Source: a virus. From it: a stretch of DNA of 23,731 nucleotides. How positions within the stretch are numbered: the stretch's first letter is position 1; every line of letters begins with the position of its first letter. The position numbers were made by a program, and so were the translations under genes. The stretch is from positions 1 through 23,731 of IMG/VR virus record IMGVR_UViG_3300040815_001563; one strand, written 5' to 3'. The notes under the pieces were generated by a model, which was given only the letters and a program-made list of their open reading frames with translations, was not told where the DNA came from and made no database searches. Below are positions 12,896 to 20,557 of this stretch, one piece after another.

Positions 12896-13752
12896 CGTGT
12901 CATCTGGTAGGTGTACGTGTTGTTTCCGGACTTCTGCTGTGCTTCCCAACTAGCAACAGCATACTTGTGAATCTCTTCGTGGACGATCTGGCGAAGTTGT
13001 TCTTCGCCCATACCTGCGATAACTTCAACCTTGCCGCCTTCAGGGAACGTAGGCTTAGCAGGCTGTTCGTTAGTCTGACCAAAATCACGAGAGAACCCGC
13101 CATGCTTATGGGCATCATCATTATAGTCAAACATTGTGACGGCAGAATACTTAACACCAGAAGTAACTGGTAGAGAAGCGTGAGCAAAAAGGTATGTGGA
13201 TGGGAAGAACACAGAGTCACCTGCTTCTGGCTTGTATGAAATGTCAAGCAGAGGGAAGTGGAGTTCGCCACCTTCGTAGTCATCGTTCAGATACATAACG
13301 TTAGACACAGTGCAAATGTAAGAAAATCCGTGGTCAGTGTGAACACCGAAGTGCTCATTAACACCATACCGCACAAAGTTGATCGCCTCCATGTACTGCA
13401 TGTTGATGTTGTACATGCTCTGATAATGTCGCAGTCCGTCGTTAATTCTAGACGAAACATCTGTGTAGATGCCGTTGATTTCTGAGAACTCCGCAGGGGT
13501 GTTAGCCATGTACTCTTCAGCCATCTTAAAGTCAACACAATCACGATACTCTGGCATCTTAACGCCCTCGCCTACGAGAGAGTCGTGCCACTTGAAGTAT
13601 TCGTGCTCACTGTTATCTAAAGCAGAGTGTAACCTATCTGGAACATAGGTAACGCCGTCAAGACAATTCTTGTACACCACGATACCCAAGATAGGGTCTC
13701 CAATGTACTCGTAGTCGAACTTTGGCTCTATGTTGGTTTTTCCGTATCCCAT
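12892..13752 (-). CDS. 2OG/Fe(II) oxygenase, prolyl-4-hydroxylase type with Lys co-substrate residue, 286 aa
   Basis: P4H-type catalytic domain: INFVRYGVNEHFGVHTDHG (His138, Asp140), MYLNDDYEGGELHFP (153-167), PEAGDSVFFPSTYLFAHASLP with distal His191, then VTSGVKYSAV, where Lys201 takes the position that is Arg in the neighbours. Lys is the residue used in collagen and algal prolyl-4-hydroxylases. A C-terminal extension of about 70 residues is charged and partly helical (GEEQLRQIVHEEIHKYAVASWEA). The ATG lies six bases behind a TATTAT box, so a leaderless message is probable. It heads the operon with DUF6065, the beta-rich protein and the GPx-like protein. Confidence 0.86.
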   Translation of the reverse strand: MGYGKTNIEPKFDYEYIGDPILGIVVYKNCLDGVTYVPDRLHSALDNSEHEYFKWHDSLVGEGVKMPEYRDCVDFKMAEEYMANTPAEFSEINGIYTDVSSRINDGLRHYQSMYNINMQYMEAINFVRYGVNEHFGVHTDHGFSYICTVSNVMYLNDDYEGGELHFPLLDISYKPEAGDSVFFPSTYLFAHASLPVTSGVKYSAVTMFDYNDDAHKHGGFSRDFGQTNEQPAKPTFPEGGKVEVIAGMGEEQLRQIVHEEIHKYAVASWEAQQKSGNNTYTYQMTR

Positions 13753-13758
13753 GCGTCT

Positions 13759-13787
13759 ATAATATCAAACATACCGTGTGGAGTCAA
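13759..13787 (-). promoter_or_regulatory. Consensus sigma70 promoter, leaderless
   Basis: Minus strand TTGACT, 17 bases, TATTAT, then six bases (AGACGC) to the ATG of the 286-aa oxygenase. The -35 lies in the 3' end of the upstream oxygenase gene. Confidence 0.75.
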
Positions 13788-14340
13788 ATCTTTCTAGGAC
13801 ATGCCAAAACGTTGTGATGTTCAGGCGCTCTCCCGAGTTAACTCTAGAAACTTGATGCAAATACTTCTCGCTGGTAGGGAAAGTGACTAGCGTCCCTGCC
13901 TTTGGGTAAAAAAATAAATCTTGGTTTGGAAGAAAAAGATCACCGCCCGTGAAATCCTCACCATAGTTACTGAAATAAACCAGTGTCGATATATCTCTAG
14001 ATGGGTAGCCCGCATATGTTGAAAGATTCATAGACTTTTCTTGGTAACTGTCGGCGTGCAGAGACAAATCCCACCCCTCTAAAGCGCAAACGACTGACGC
14101 TAATTCCTCTACACCAACTTTGCACGAATAATAGTCTTCGATAAAATCTTTAATTCTAATATTTAAATCTTCCATAAGCGGGAAAAGTACTTCACTTTCT
14201 CCCGTCTGGACGTACCTGTCATAGGCGTGGCCTTCAACATCGTATCTCTCCAACATGCTGAGTTCAGAAATAAAGGTATCTAGAGCCGCACTGTCAATAA
14301 AGTTTGGGTAAACTACTACACCATCGTACTCTTTAATCAT
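13765..14340 (-). CDS. 2OG/Fe(II) oxygenase, 191 aa
   Basis: Compact dioxygenase. Start ATG 14340 (MIKEYDGVVVYPNF) is chosen because GAGAG lies seven bases upstream and it overlaps the previous gene's stop by 8 bases. Ligands are LHADS (His95, Asp97), distal YLHQVSRVNSGERLN (His162, Arg172), with the linking strands LVYFSNYGEDFTGGDLFLP and PKAGTLVTFP. The whole fold fits in fewer than 200 residues, close to the minimal P4H domain. It pairs with the 213-aa oxygenase in a two-gene operon, and the two share the PNFID/ENFID N-terminal feature, so they may be an old duplication. Confidence 0.85.
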   Translation of the reverse strand: MIKEYDGVVVYPNFIDSAALDTFISELSMLERYDVEGHAYDRYVQTGESEVLFPLMEDLNIRIKDFIEDYYSCKVGVEELASVVCALEGWDLSLHADSYQEKSMNLSTYAGYPSRDISTLVYFSNYGEDFTGGDLFLPNQDLFFYPKAGTLVTFPTSEKYLHQVSRVNSGERLNITTFWHVLERFDSTRYV

Positions 14341-14974
14341 TGCCAGTCTCTCGCAAATTCTCAACTACTGTATAAAACGAAGGAGTAGTCCACCTTTCCC
14401 CACTGGTAATAGGGCGAACACCGTGTAAATAGTTTCTATCACCCACGAACATCACGGCCAACCCCGGCTTCGGAGTAATCTCAATGTTGTGCTGTGGGAA
14501 GTACAGGCTTCCGCCAGTAAAATCGTCGTTGTAGTAAAGCAGTGAGTTTAAGTCGTAGGTTGGAAATGGATTAGGACTACCATCGTTCAACTCTTTATCA
14601 GCGTGGGGTTGTTGCTCAATGCCTTCAAACCAACGCATCAGGACCGGGGCACGGCTGTATACCTTTACGTTGAAAAACTTTTCAACTTCAGCAGCCATCT
14701 TCCCAATGTACTTCTCAATTATATTGTAAACTTCAGGATTTTTGCGATCAATAATTGGGCCGCTACACATCCGGTCGTTCCAATACGAAGCGTCATAAAT
14801 GCAGACACCGTTGTCGTCGTACTCTGTCTCTTTTCCGTTTTCCCACTCATCAATCGTAGGTAGAAACTCTTGAACCTTAAGTAAATCCTCAGGATCAATG
14901 AAGTTTTCGAATACGACAATGTTCTCGGCGCTGTCACCGTAATAACCTGATGGTATGATTGAAACTTCTTCCAT
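14333..14974 (-). CDS. 2OG/Fe(II) oxygenase, 213 aa
   Basis: N-terminal ENIVVFENFIDPEDLLKVQEFL is typical of short P4H-type phage enzymes. Core: VLMRWFEGIEQQPHADKE (His124, Asp126), LLYYNDDFTGGSLYFP (145-160), PKPGLAVMFVGDRNYLHGVRPITSGERW with distal His184 and Arg194. All ligands are present. It is the first gene downstream of the fibre genes, has its own strong promoter, and its ATG lies six bases behind the -10 box. The Gly in the LHGV motif and the variable loop (KELNDGSPNPFPTYD) separate it from the CWWK-type group. Substrate unknown. Confidence 0.86.
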   Translation of the reverse strand: MEEVSIIPSGYYGDSAENIVVFENFIDPEDLLKVQEFLPTIDEWENGKETEYDDNGVCIYDASYWNDRMCSGPIIDRKNPEVYNIIEKYIGKMAAEVEKFFNVKVYSRAPVLMRWFEGIEQQPHADKELNDGSPNPFPTYDLNSLLYYNDDFTGGSLYFPQHNIEITPKPGLAVMFVGDRNYLHGVRPITSGERWTTPSFYTVVENLRETGND

Positions 14975-14980
14975 GCCCTT

Positions 14981-15009
14981 ATTCTAGTACCTACCTTACT
15001 CTACGTCAA
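14981..15009 (-). promoter_or_regulatory. Consensus sigma70 promoter, leaderless
   Basis: Minus strand TTGACG, 17 bases, TAGAAT, then six bases (AAGGGC) to the ATG at 14974. It lies entirely in the short gap after the FPP-repeat protein, separating virion genes from the oxygenase operons. Confidence 0.75.
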
Positions 15010-15012
15010 CAA

Positions 15013-16053
15013 TCACTTGAATGATGGCGGGAAGTAAGGTGGGAAGAACGGTGGGAAGAACGGAGGGAAGAACGGTGGGAAGAAAGGCGGGAAGAACGGA
15101 GGGAACCACGGCGGGAAGTAAGGAGGGAAGTAAGGTGGGAAAAAGGGAGGGAAGAAAGGCGGGAAGAAAGGCGGGAAGAACGGAGGGAAATAGGGAGGGA
15201 AAAACGGTGGGAAGAACGGCGGGAAATAAGGCGGGAAGAAAGGCGGGAAGAAAGGCGGGAAATAAGGTGGAAAGAACGGAGGGAAGAACGGAGGGAAATA
15301 GGGTGGAGCGACAGGAGTTACCGTAACGCTGTTCGACCAATCTCCAACAATGTGATCGTTCTCTAACCTGCCTCGGATACTATACTCGGTACCGTTAGTC
15401 AATGTTAAAGTATCAGATGTTGCAGTAGGGTTATCTGTTGTGACTGACGATACTGTACCGCCACCGCCCGTAGGGATGGCCTCAATCCTGATATAGTTGG
15501 AATAGCCACCTTCATCGTAAAAGTCTGAGGTAGCGGCGCCTCCCCCAAAATCACCAATAACATGCGCCGTCCATGAAACAGTAGACGCAGCGTCGTCACC
15601 GTTAGTGGCGCTGATAGTATTCATAGTGACAGGCTTGCGGACAACGATTAGGTCAGCAATTTCCATACTATTTTGTGCCCCGTCTTCAGACGTGGTAGTC
15701 ACCATAAACCTATACGAGCCTCCGGCGTTAACCTGATTTGCTGAAGACGCTCCCGATGCAACAATGTCAAATGTGAAAGATTGCTCTGAACCCTCCGCAA
15801 CAGCGCCACCCGGACCTGACGCACTATAACCTAAGCCAGATTGGTTTGCGTTTGTTGGTAGGTCAGTATCGTGAGTCCACCCTCTAACATCAGCAGTTGT
15901 ACCTTTTCCTGCGTAAGACGGTGTGGCGCCAAAAGAAACACTATTACTACTGGTACCTATCACGGGGATAGAGCCTCCAGAAGAAGACGGCGTTGTAGTT
16001 ACAGAACTTTCAGGTAACTTTCCACCTTGTCCTACATCCTTGTTAACTGCCAT
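15013..16053 (-). CDS. Fibronectin-III-like virion protein with C-terminal (F/Y)FPP repeat array, 346 aa
   Basis: Residues about 1-55 are Ser/Thr/Gly-rich. Residues about 60-135 and 140-248 look like two immunoglobulin/fibronectin-type beta-sandwiches, the second ending GTEYSIRGRLENDHIVGDW followed by SNSVTVTP, a clear FnIII-like last hairpin. From residue 252 to 343 the protein is 23 perfect tetrapeptides of [Y/F/W]-F-P-P: 15 FFPP, 7 YFPP and 1 WFPP. It ends SFK. Its position directly after the fibre genes suggests an accessory tail or head-decoration adhesin. The repeat would be extended and very hydrophobic, fit for stacking or polyproline helix formation. AAGG lies nine bases before the ATG. 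Function inferred from context only. Confidence 0.8.
   Translation of the reverse strand: MAVNKDVGQGGKLPESSVTTTPSSSGGSIPVIGTSSNSVSFGATPSYAGKGTTADVRGWTHDTDLPTNANQSGLGYSASGPGGAVAEGSEQSFTFDIVASGASSANQVNAGGSYRFMVTTTSEDGAQNSMEIADLIVVRKPVTMNTISATNGDDAASTVSWTAHVIGDFGGGAATSDFYDEGGYSNYIRIEAIPTGGGGTVSSVTTDNPTATSDTLTLTNGTEYSIRGRLENDHIVGDWSNSVTVTPVAPPYFPPFFPPFFPPYFPPFFPPFFPPYFPPFFPPFFPPYFPPFFPPFFPPFFPPFFPPYFPPYFPPWFPPFFPPFFPPFFPPFFPPFFPPYFPPSFK
15025..15300 (-). repeat. 12-base tandem repeat coding 23 x [F/Y/W]FPP
   Basis: The plus strand shows units of the type gggaagaacggn and gggaaataaggn. The first codon of each unit alternates among TTC, TAC and TGG and the proline codons vary, so selection is on the peptide while the DNA has drifted within limits. 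Long runs of FFPP at 18-22 and 11-14 suggest recent unit expansion. Confidence 0.9.
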
Positions 16054-16064
16054 AATTGCACGCC

Positions 16065-18578
16065 TTAGTCGGAAAGGTCACCCACCGCAACCCATGTGTC
16101 TGTCGCTCTTTTTATTAGTGTAGCAGAAGACCACTGATCACGCAACTTAAGACCCGGAGTAGCATTAATCGTCACACCCGCACCCGCAGTAATAGTGGTC
16201 TGACCGGCCCCAGTCTGCAACACAGTTATTTGCGCACCAACCGGGAACGCAACAGAAGAATTAGGGGGCACAGTCAACGTATTGGCTGAACCATTACTGA
16301 CTTCAACTAACTTGTCCTTATCCCCTAATACTAGCGTATAACTTCCAGCCTGCGCATTAGTTTTAAGAGTAGAAGACGCAAACTCTCGCTGAGCAGAACC
16401 ATCACCGACGATAATCTTATCATTCGTGGCATCCCAAGCAATGCGACCTTCTGAAGATGAAGCAGTAGTTGAAAGCAGTGAAACGGCCACTGCCGTGCCT
16501 AGCGCTGAAGCAGACAGAACGGAAGTATTGTTGATGTAGAACGCCTTACCTGAGGCAAGGTCTATATGCTCTGAAGATGTCCACGAGTCTGTAGCATCTA
16601 CCCAGTTGAATGTTTTATCTGTAGTTCCTTTAAGGGTGATTCCTCCACCGTCAGCAGTAGTGTCTGTAGGTGAGCCTACAGAACCCAACTCAATATTTTT
16701 ATCGTCTACTGAAATGGTGGTAGAATTTACTGTAGTCGTAGTACCATTTACAGTTAGATCACCGCTGACTATGAGGTTATCGTCTACTGTCACGGTTCCA
16801 CCGGCAGAGTCTATTGTCAAGTTTCCTAGTGATGTGTCAATTTCGTTTGTGCCAGTTATACCTATTTTTAAGTTTCCTGCCGTAACGTTACCAGTCACGT
16901 CGCCAGTCACGTCGCCAGTCACGTTACCAGTCAAATCCCCGGTCACATCGCCTGTAACATTACCAGCCACATTTCCTGTTAAGTCACCTGTAACGTCTCC
17001 TGTCACGTTACCGGTCACGTTCCCTGTTACATTCCCAGTCACATCGCCAGTGACTCCACCAGTCAAATCTCCTGTAACATTGCCGGTCACGTTACCGGTC
17101 AGGTTACCGGTCACGTTTCCTGTTAAATCGCCCGTAAGGTCGAAGGCGGCATTAGATACTGTGGCACCAGAAAGATTAACCGTTCCAGAGAACGTAGACG
17201 TTCCGGACGAAGTAATGTTGCCAGTAACATCACCAGTCACGGCACCTACAACGTCTCCTGTCACATTACCAGTCAAATCACCAGTAACATTACCAGTAAC
17301 ATCACCGCTCACATTACCTGTCAAGTTTCCGCTAACATCACCGGTAACGTTGCCAGTCAAGCCTCCAGTAACGTCAGCGTTCAGTGTAGCGTCAGACCCG
17401 TCAGTACCGGACTCTAAAATTTTACTGGTACCATTTGAAGCATACACATCTCCGGTCAAATCCCCAACAACGTTGCCAGTAACATTACCTGTAATGTCAC
17501 CAGTCACATCGCCAACAAGATCGAAAGAAGCGTTAGAGACAGTCGCACCCAAAAAGTTAACCGATCCAGAGAAAGCAGAACTTCCAGATGACGTTATATT
17601 GCCTGTCAAGTCGCCGGTCACATCGCCAGTAACATTACCGGTCACATTGCCTGAAACATTACCTGTAACATCACCACTCAAGTCACCAGTGACGTTTCCA
17701 GTAACATTTCCGGTTAAATCGCCTGTAACGTCACCGGTAACATTACCGGCCACGTTTCCAGTAACATTACCCGTCAAATCACCAACAACATCACCCGTGA
17801 CATCGCCTGTCACATTGCCCGTCACATTACCGCTAACGTTGCCCGTCACATCACCAGAAACGTTTCCGGTTAAATCACCTGTAACGTCACCGGTCAAATC
17901 GCCAACAAAACCAGTAGAAGTAACAGAAGTCAAACCAGTCAACGACGAATCCATACTAATTGTGTTGCCCGACTTAGACAGATTAGAACCAGCAGTGATA
18001 GAACTTACACCAGAAAATTGTGTGTAAACAAAAGCGTCAGTATTGAAGGTGTGTACTTCATTGGTTCCAGTACCTTCAGAAGTTAAAATGAAACCTTGAT
18101 TAGCGTTAGATGCCCCTCCCAAAATCCAAGCAGCCTGACCAGCGTACACGCTAGTGTCGCTATCCGTAGCACGAGTCAAAACGTATGCTGTGCTAACATC
18201 GCCCTGAGTTGTAACACTATAAATACCGTTCTGTACACCAGCAGCCTGATTCTTTACCAGAACACGGTCACCTGTAGTACCATTAACACCATCTACAGAA
18301 ATACGGCCATTTGAGCCAGCAGTTAACGTGGCACCTACACCTGAGGAGCCGTTATCGTACGTGGGGGTGTTAGCAAGAACGCCTGCTGTCGCTAAATCGA
18401 CAGCCTCAACCCAATGGACACCTGTCTCAACAGTTGCATCAACATAGTCAGTTGTTGCAATACGGTCAGAAGCGTTACTGACTACGACAGACCAGTATGT
18501 TCCGTTCCATTGCCATGTACGGTTGCTTACTGTGTGGGTGTCGTTTACTGAGGGGGAATCAGGGAAGTTGATAGCCAT
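16065..18578 (-). CDS. Tail fibre / adhesin with TGNV-TGDV repeat shaft, 837 aa
   Basis: Large, almost Cys-free, beta-rich, Gly/Thr/Asn/Asp/Val-dominated protein. Residues 1-190 contain domains common at the start of phage fibres (TWQWNGTYWSVV; GDRVLVKNQAAGVQNGIYSV; TRATDSD). Residues about 225-566 are tandem four-residue repeats (TGDV, TGNV, TGDL, SGNV), predicted to build a long trimeric beta-helical shaft. Two near-copies of a 34-residue insert are at 328-361 and 454-487. Then comes a module AGNLKIGITGTNEIDTSLGN (567-586) and following, which recurs in the 588-aa fibre. A C-terminal part (710-837) with ITVLQTGAGQTTITAGAGV is typical of fibre tips. A GGAGGC site precedes the ATG at the end of the upstream fibre gene. 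Confidence 0.88.
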   Translation of the reverse strand: MAINFPDSPSVNDTHTVSNRTWQWNGTYWSVVVSNASDRIATTDYVDATVETGVHWVEAVDLATAGVLANTPTYDNGSSGVGATLTAGSNGRISVDGVNGTTGDRVLVKNQAAGVQNGIYSVTTQGDVSTAYVLTRATDSDTSVYAGQAAWILGGASNANQGFILTSEGTGTNEVHTFNTDAFVYTQFSGVSSITAGSNLSKSGNTISMDSSLTGLTSVTSTGFVGDLTGDVTGDLTGNVSGDVTGNVSGNVTGNVTGDVTGDVVGDLTGNVTGNVAGNVTGDVTGDLTGNVTGNVTGDLSGDVTGNVSGNVTGNVTGDVTGDLTGNITSSGSSAFSGSVNFLGATVSNASFDLVGDVTGDITGNVTGNVVGDLTGDVYASNGTSKILESGTDGSDATLNADVTGGLTGNVTGDVSGNLTGNVSGDVTGNVTGDLTGNVTGDVVGAVTGDVTGNITSSGTSTFSGTVNLSGATVSNAAFDLTGDLTGNVTGNLTGNVTGNVTGDLTGGVTGDVTGNVTGNVTGNVTGDVTGDLTGNVAGNVTGDVTGDLTGNVTGDVTGDVTGNVTAGNLKIGITGTNEIDTSLGNLTIDSAGGTVTVDDNLIVSGDLTVNGTTTTVNSTTISVDDKNIELGSVGSPTDTTADGGGITLKGTTDKTFNWVDATDSWTSSEHIDLASGKAFYINNTSVLSASALGTAVAVSLLSTTASSSEGRIAWDATNDKIIVGDGSAQREFASSTLKTNAQAGSYTLVLGDKDKLVEVSNGSANTLTVPPNSSVAFPVGAQITVLQTGAGQTTITAGAGVTINATPGLKLRDQWSSATLIKRATDTWVAVGDLSD
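16881..17906 (-). repeat. TGN/TGD tandem repeat region of the large fibre
   Basis: Blocks of four-codon repeats (residues 225-329, 355-377, 402-455, 482-566). Synonymous codons are changed from unit to unit (for example aca/acg, ggt/ggc/gga), so no long identical DNA repeats exist despite near-perfect peptide repeats. Confidence 0.88.
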
Positions 18579-20488
18579 CAGTTAGCCTCCAACGCTTCAA
18601 TACGGGCAGTTAGTTCTTGAATAGTGGTGCTCTGTCGTTGAACCACGCTGATCAGATGAGGCACCAACCGGTCATACTGAACACCCTCAGGTTCCGTCAA
18701 ACACGACAACACATGCTCAACATGATCGTCGTCATCGGGTTCACATTGACAATCGGTAGACGGCCCGTAATGAACCAGCCGTGGATCAACCTCTGCCACT
18801 TCCTCTGCGATCAAACCGTAGTAAGACCACTCGTCCGGATCATCGGGTGACAACGACCTGTACCAGACGGGACGCAACCGAAACACCACATCGGCGTAAT
18901 CATCCTCCAACGTCTCAATATCAGTTTTGTATTTCGCTGATGACGTAGAGCGATACATCGTGTTGTTGCCAGCAATGTAAACATTGGCCGCTGAACCTGT
19001 CGTGATGTTGTTGATTGAGGCAGATCGAACAATGGTTGATGCCACACGGAAACCTTCTGAACCGGAATCATTTACGCAACGCAAATTTGAAATCCCGGAA
19101 CCGGAAACAATATGCAACATGTGATCCGGTGACGTTGTGCCGATACCGACATTGCCAGACGAGCCAATACGCATTTTCTCTGCGCCGTCGCTCTTGAATA
19201 TGATGTTTGTGCCAGCCTGCTCATTGTTGTAGTCAGCGTCAATAATCAGCGACCCAACACCTGAACTTGCGCTGATGCGAGATTCTGCGTTTGTGTCCGT
19301 GTCGGTAAAAATCAGATAAGGGGCTGCGTTACTGATGTGTATGTCCCCAGCCACATCCAGTTTGTACGCAGGTGTCGTTGTACCGATACCGACATTGCCA
19401 GTAGCGGTAATACGCACTCGCTCTTGTCCAGCCGCAGTAAGAAATTGAATATAGTCATTGGATGTTCCGCCGTCCAAGTTAGACGAAAGTTGAATCGGCC
19501 CCTGTGATCTTAGAAATAAACTGTCTAACTGACTTCCGCTCTGGTCAACGTAAAACCCATCGCCAGTTGAGTACAGTTGCCCAGAACCAGTATTAGATAT
19601 TTCCAGTTGTGCGGCAGGTGTCGTTGTACCGATACCGACATTGCCAGACGAAGCAATAACCATTTCGTCAGAACCAGAAGTGCGAAATGCCAACAAATCT
19701 GTCGAATGATCGTAAGACAAACCGCCAACAGAGTTGCTATCGGGATCAACAAACCGTAAATACCCGTTTCCGGTGTTTGTGGTGTTGATGGCGATACCTG
19801 CCGTATCTGAGTCTTCAATAATCAATCGTGCCGCTGGATTTTGGTTAGTTACGCCAGAACTACCAGCAAGTACGTGCAAATTCCCAGCAGGACTGGTTGT
19901 ACCGATACCGACCTTGCCAAGTTCGTCAATAATCATCCGCTCCGAACCGGCAGTATCAAAACGAATCTTATCCTCATCCGAAGACTCCTCAACCTGAATC
20001 TTCGTATCCTCATCCAAATCCGTAATAAAAGGAGACGCAGGCGGCGAAGCACCAACCTCAATCCAAAACGAATCATAATACACAAACGTCTTACCCGTAT
20101 CAGACTCATACCAAATCTGACCAACAGACGGAGAACCCGGAGCAGTATCAGACACCGTAGCATACGCAGTAATATCAACCCACGAAATAGTGCCAGCACC
20201 ATTAGTCTGCAACACCTGAGAAGTAGACCCATCAGAAGTTGGAAGAGTAAACTGGTCCGTAACAGCCAAAGACGTGGCAGTAAAAGCATCATCCGTCTTC
20301 AGAGTGTCAGCAGAATCACGATACAAAGTCGTGTCACCAGTGGCAGAACCAGAACCCCAAGTAATCTTACCGCCCGCATCAATATTTATACGGTTCTGTG
20401 AATCACCATCCACATTTGCGGCGATAGCCTGCGACGATGCAGACCCCAACTCGTCTAAAGTTATAGGAGTTTTAAACTTCTTTGCCAC
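18578..20488 (-). CDS. Tail fibre/spike with C-terminal peptidase S74 intramolecular chaperone, 636 aa (GTG start)
   Basis: Starts with GTG (protein MAKKFKTPITLDELG). Residues 10-150 are a phage-fibre N-terminal region with IWYESDTGKTFVYYDSFWIEV. Four repeats of the form (R/E)MxI...GxVGIGTTxPxxxL lie at about 190, 283, 365 and 446, as often seen in fibre shafts. From residue 514 a peptidase S74 chaperone domain follows: S516-S-A-K-Y-K-T-D-I (candidate Ser/Lys dyad Ser516 or Ser517 with Lys519 or Lys521), RLRPVWY, YYGLIAEEVAEVDPRLV, GVQYDRLVPHLI, and a C-terminal coiled coil. The domain trimerises the fibre and then cuts itself off. An acidic Cys-containing insert (CQCEPDDDD, near 580-587) is unusual. 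It has its own candidate promoter upstream. Confidence 0.9.
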   Translation of the reverse strand: MAKKFKTPITLDELGSASSQAIAANVDGDSQNRINIDAGGKITWGSGSATGDTTLYRDSADTLKTDDAFTATSLAVTDQFTLPTSDGSTSQVLQTNGAGTISWVDITAYATVSDTAPGSPSVGQIWYESDTGKTFVYYDSFWIEVGASPPASPFITDLDEDTKIQVEESSDEDKIRFDTAGSERMIIDELGKVGIGTTSPAGNLHVLAGSSGVTNQNPAARLIIEDSDTAGIAINTTNTGNGYLRFVDPDSNSVGGLSYDHSTDLLAFRTSGSDEMVIASSGNVGIGTTTPAAQLEISNTGSGQLYSTGDGFYVDQSGSQLDSLFLRSQGPIQLSSNLDGGTSNDYIQFLTAAGQERVRITATGNVGIGTTTPAYKLDVAGDIHISNAAPYLIFTDTDTNAESRISASSGVGSLIIDADYNNEQAGTNIIFKSDGAEKMRIGSSGNVGIGTTSPDHMLHIVSGSGISNLRCVNDSGSEGFRVASTIVRSASINNITTGSAANVYIAGNNTMYRSTSSAKYKTDIETLEDDYADVVFRLRPVWYRSLSPDDPDEWSYYGLIAEEVAEVDPRLVHYGPSTDCQCEPDDDDHVEHVLSCLTEPEGVQYDRLVPHLISVVQRQSTTIQELTARIEALEAN

Positions 20489-20529
20489 GGCCTCAACCGA
20501 TCCTTAAACAGAAAGTGCCCTCAAGCACA

Positions 20530-20557
20530 ATACTAGTACTACACTTAGTATACACAA
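20530..20557 (-). promoter_or_regulatory. Candidate promoter for the S74 fibre gene
   Basis: Minus strand TTGTGT, 16 bases, TAGTAT, in the 197-base gap between two fibre genes. The start site would be near 20523, giving a leader of about 35 bases with AAGGA before GTG 20488. Spacing is one base shorter than in the other promoters of the window. Confidence 0.45.

Noticed and set aside
15021-15326. Plus-strand Lys/Arg/Gly repeat frame (GRTEGRKAG type), and a second minus-strand frame at 14996-15340 with LPAFLPSVLP repeats
   Set aside because: Both are shadows of the 12-base FPP repeat. The FPP frame continues upstream into a fibronectin-III-like protein, while the others have no non-repeat part.
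16606-18027. Long plus-strand frame of 473 codons, rich in PVTSPVTLPVKSP
   Set aside because: It is the antisense reading of the TGN/TGD repeats of the 837-aa fibre; the repeat keeps all frames open. The minus frame has fibre domains on both sides. The same applies to plus frames at 20903-21310, 21568-22221 and 21662-21958.
19841-20401. Plus-strand Arg-rich frame of 186 codons and minus frame 19933-20292 rich in Leu/Arg
   Set aside because: Alternative frames of the S74 fibre gene, with composition typical of antisense or shifted reading and no recognisable domain.
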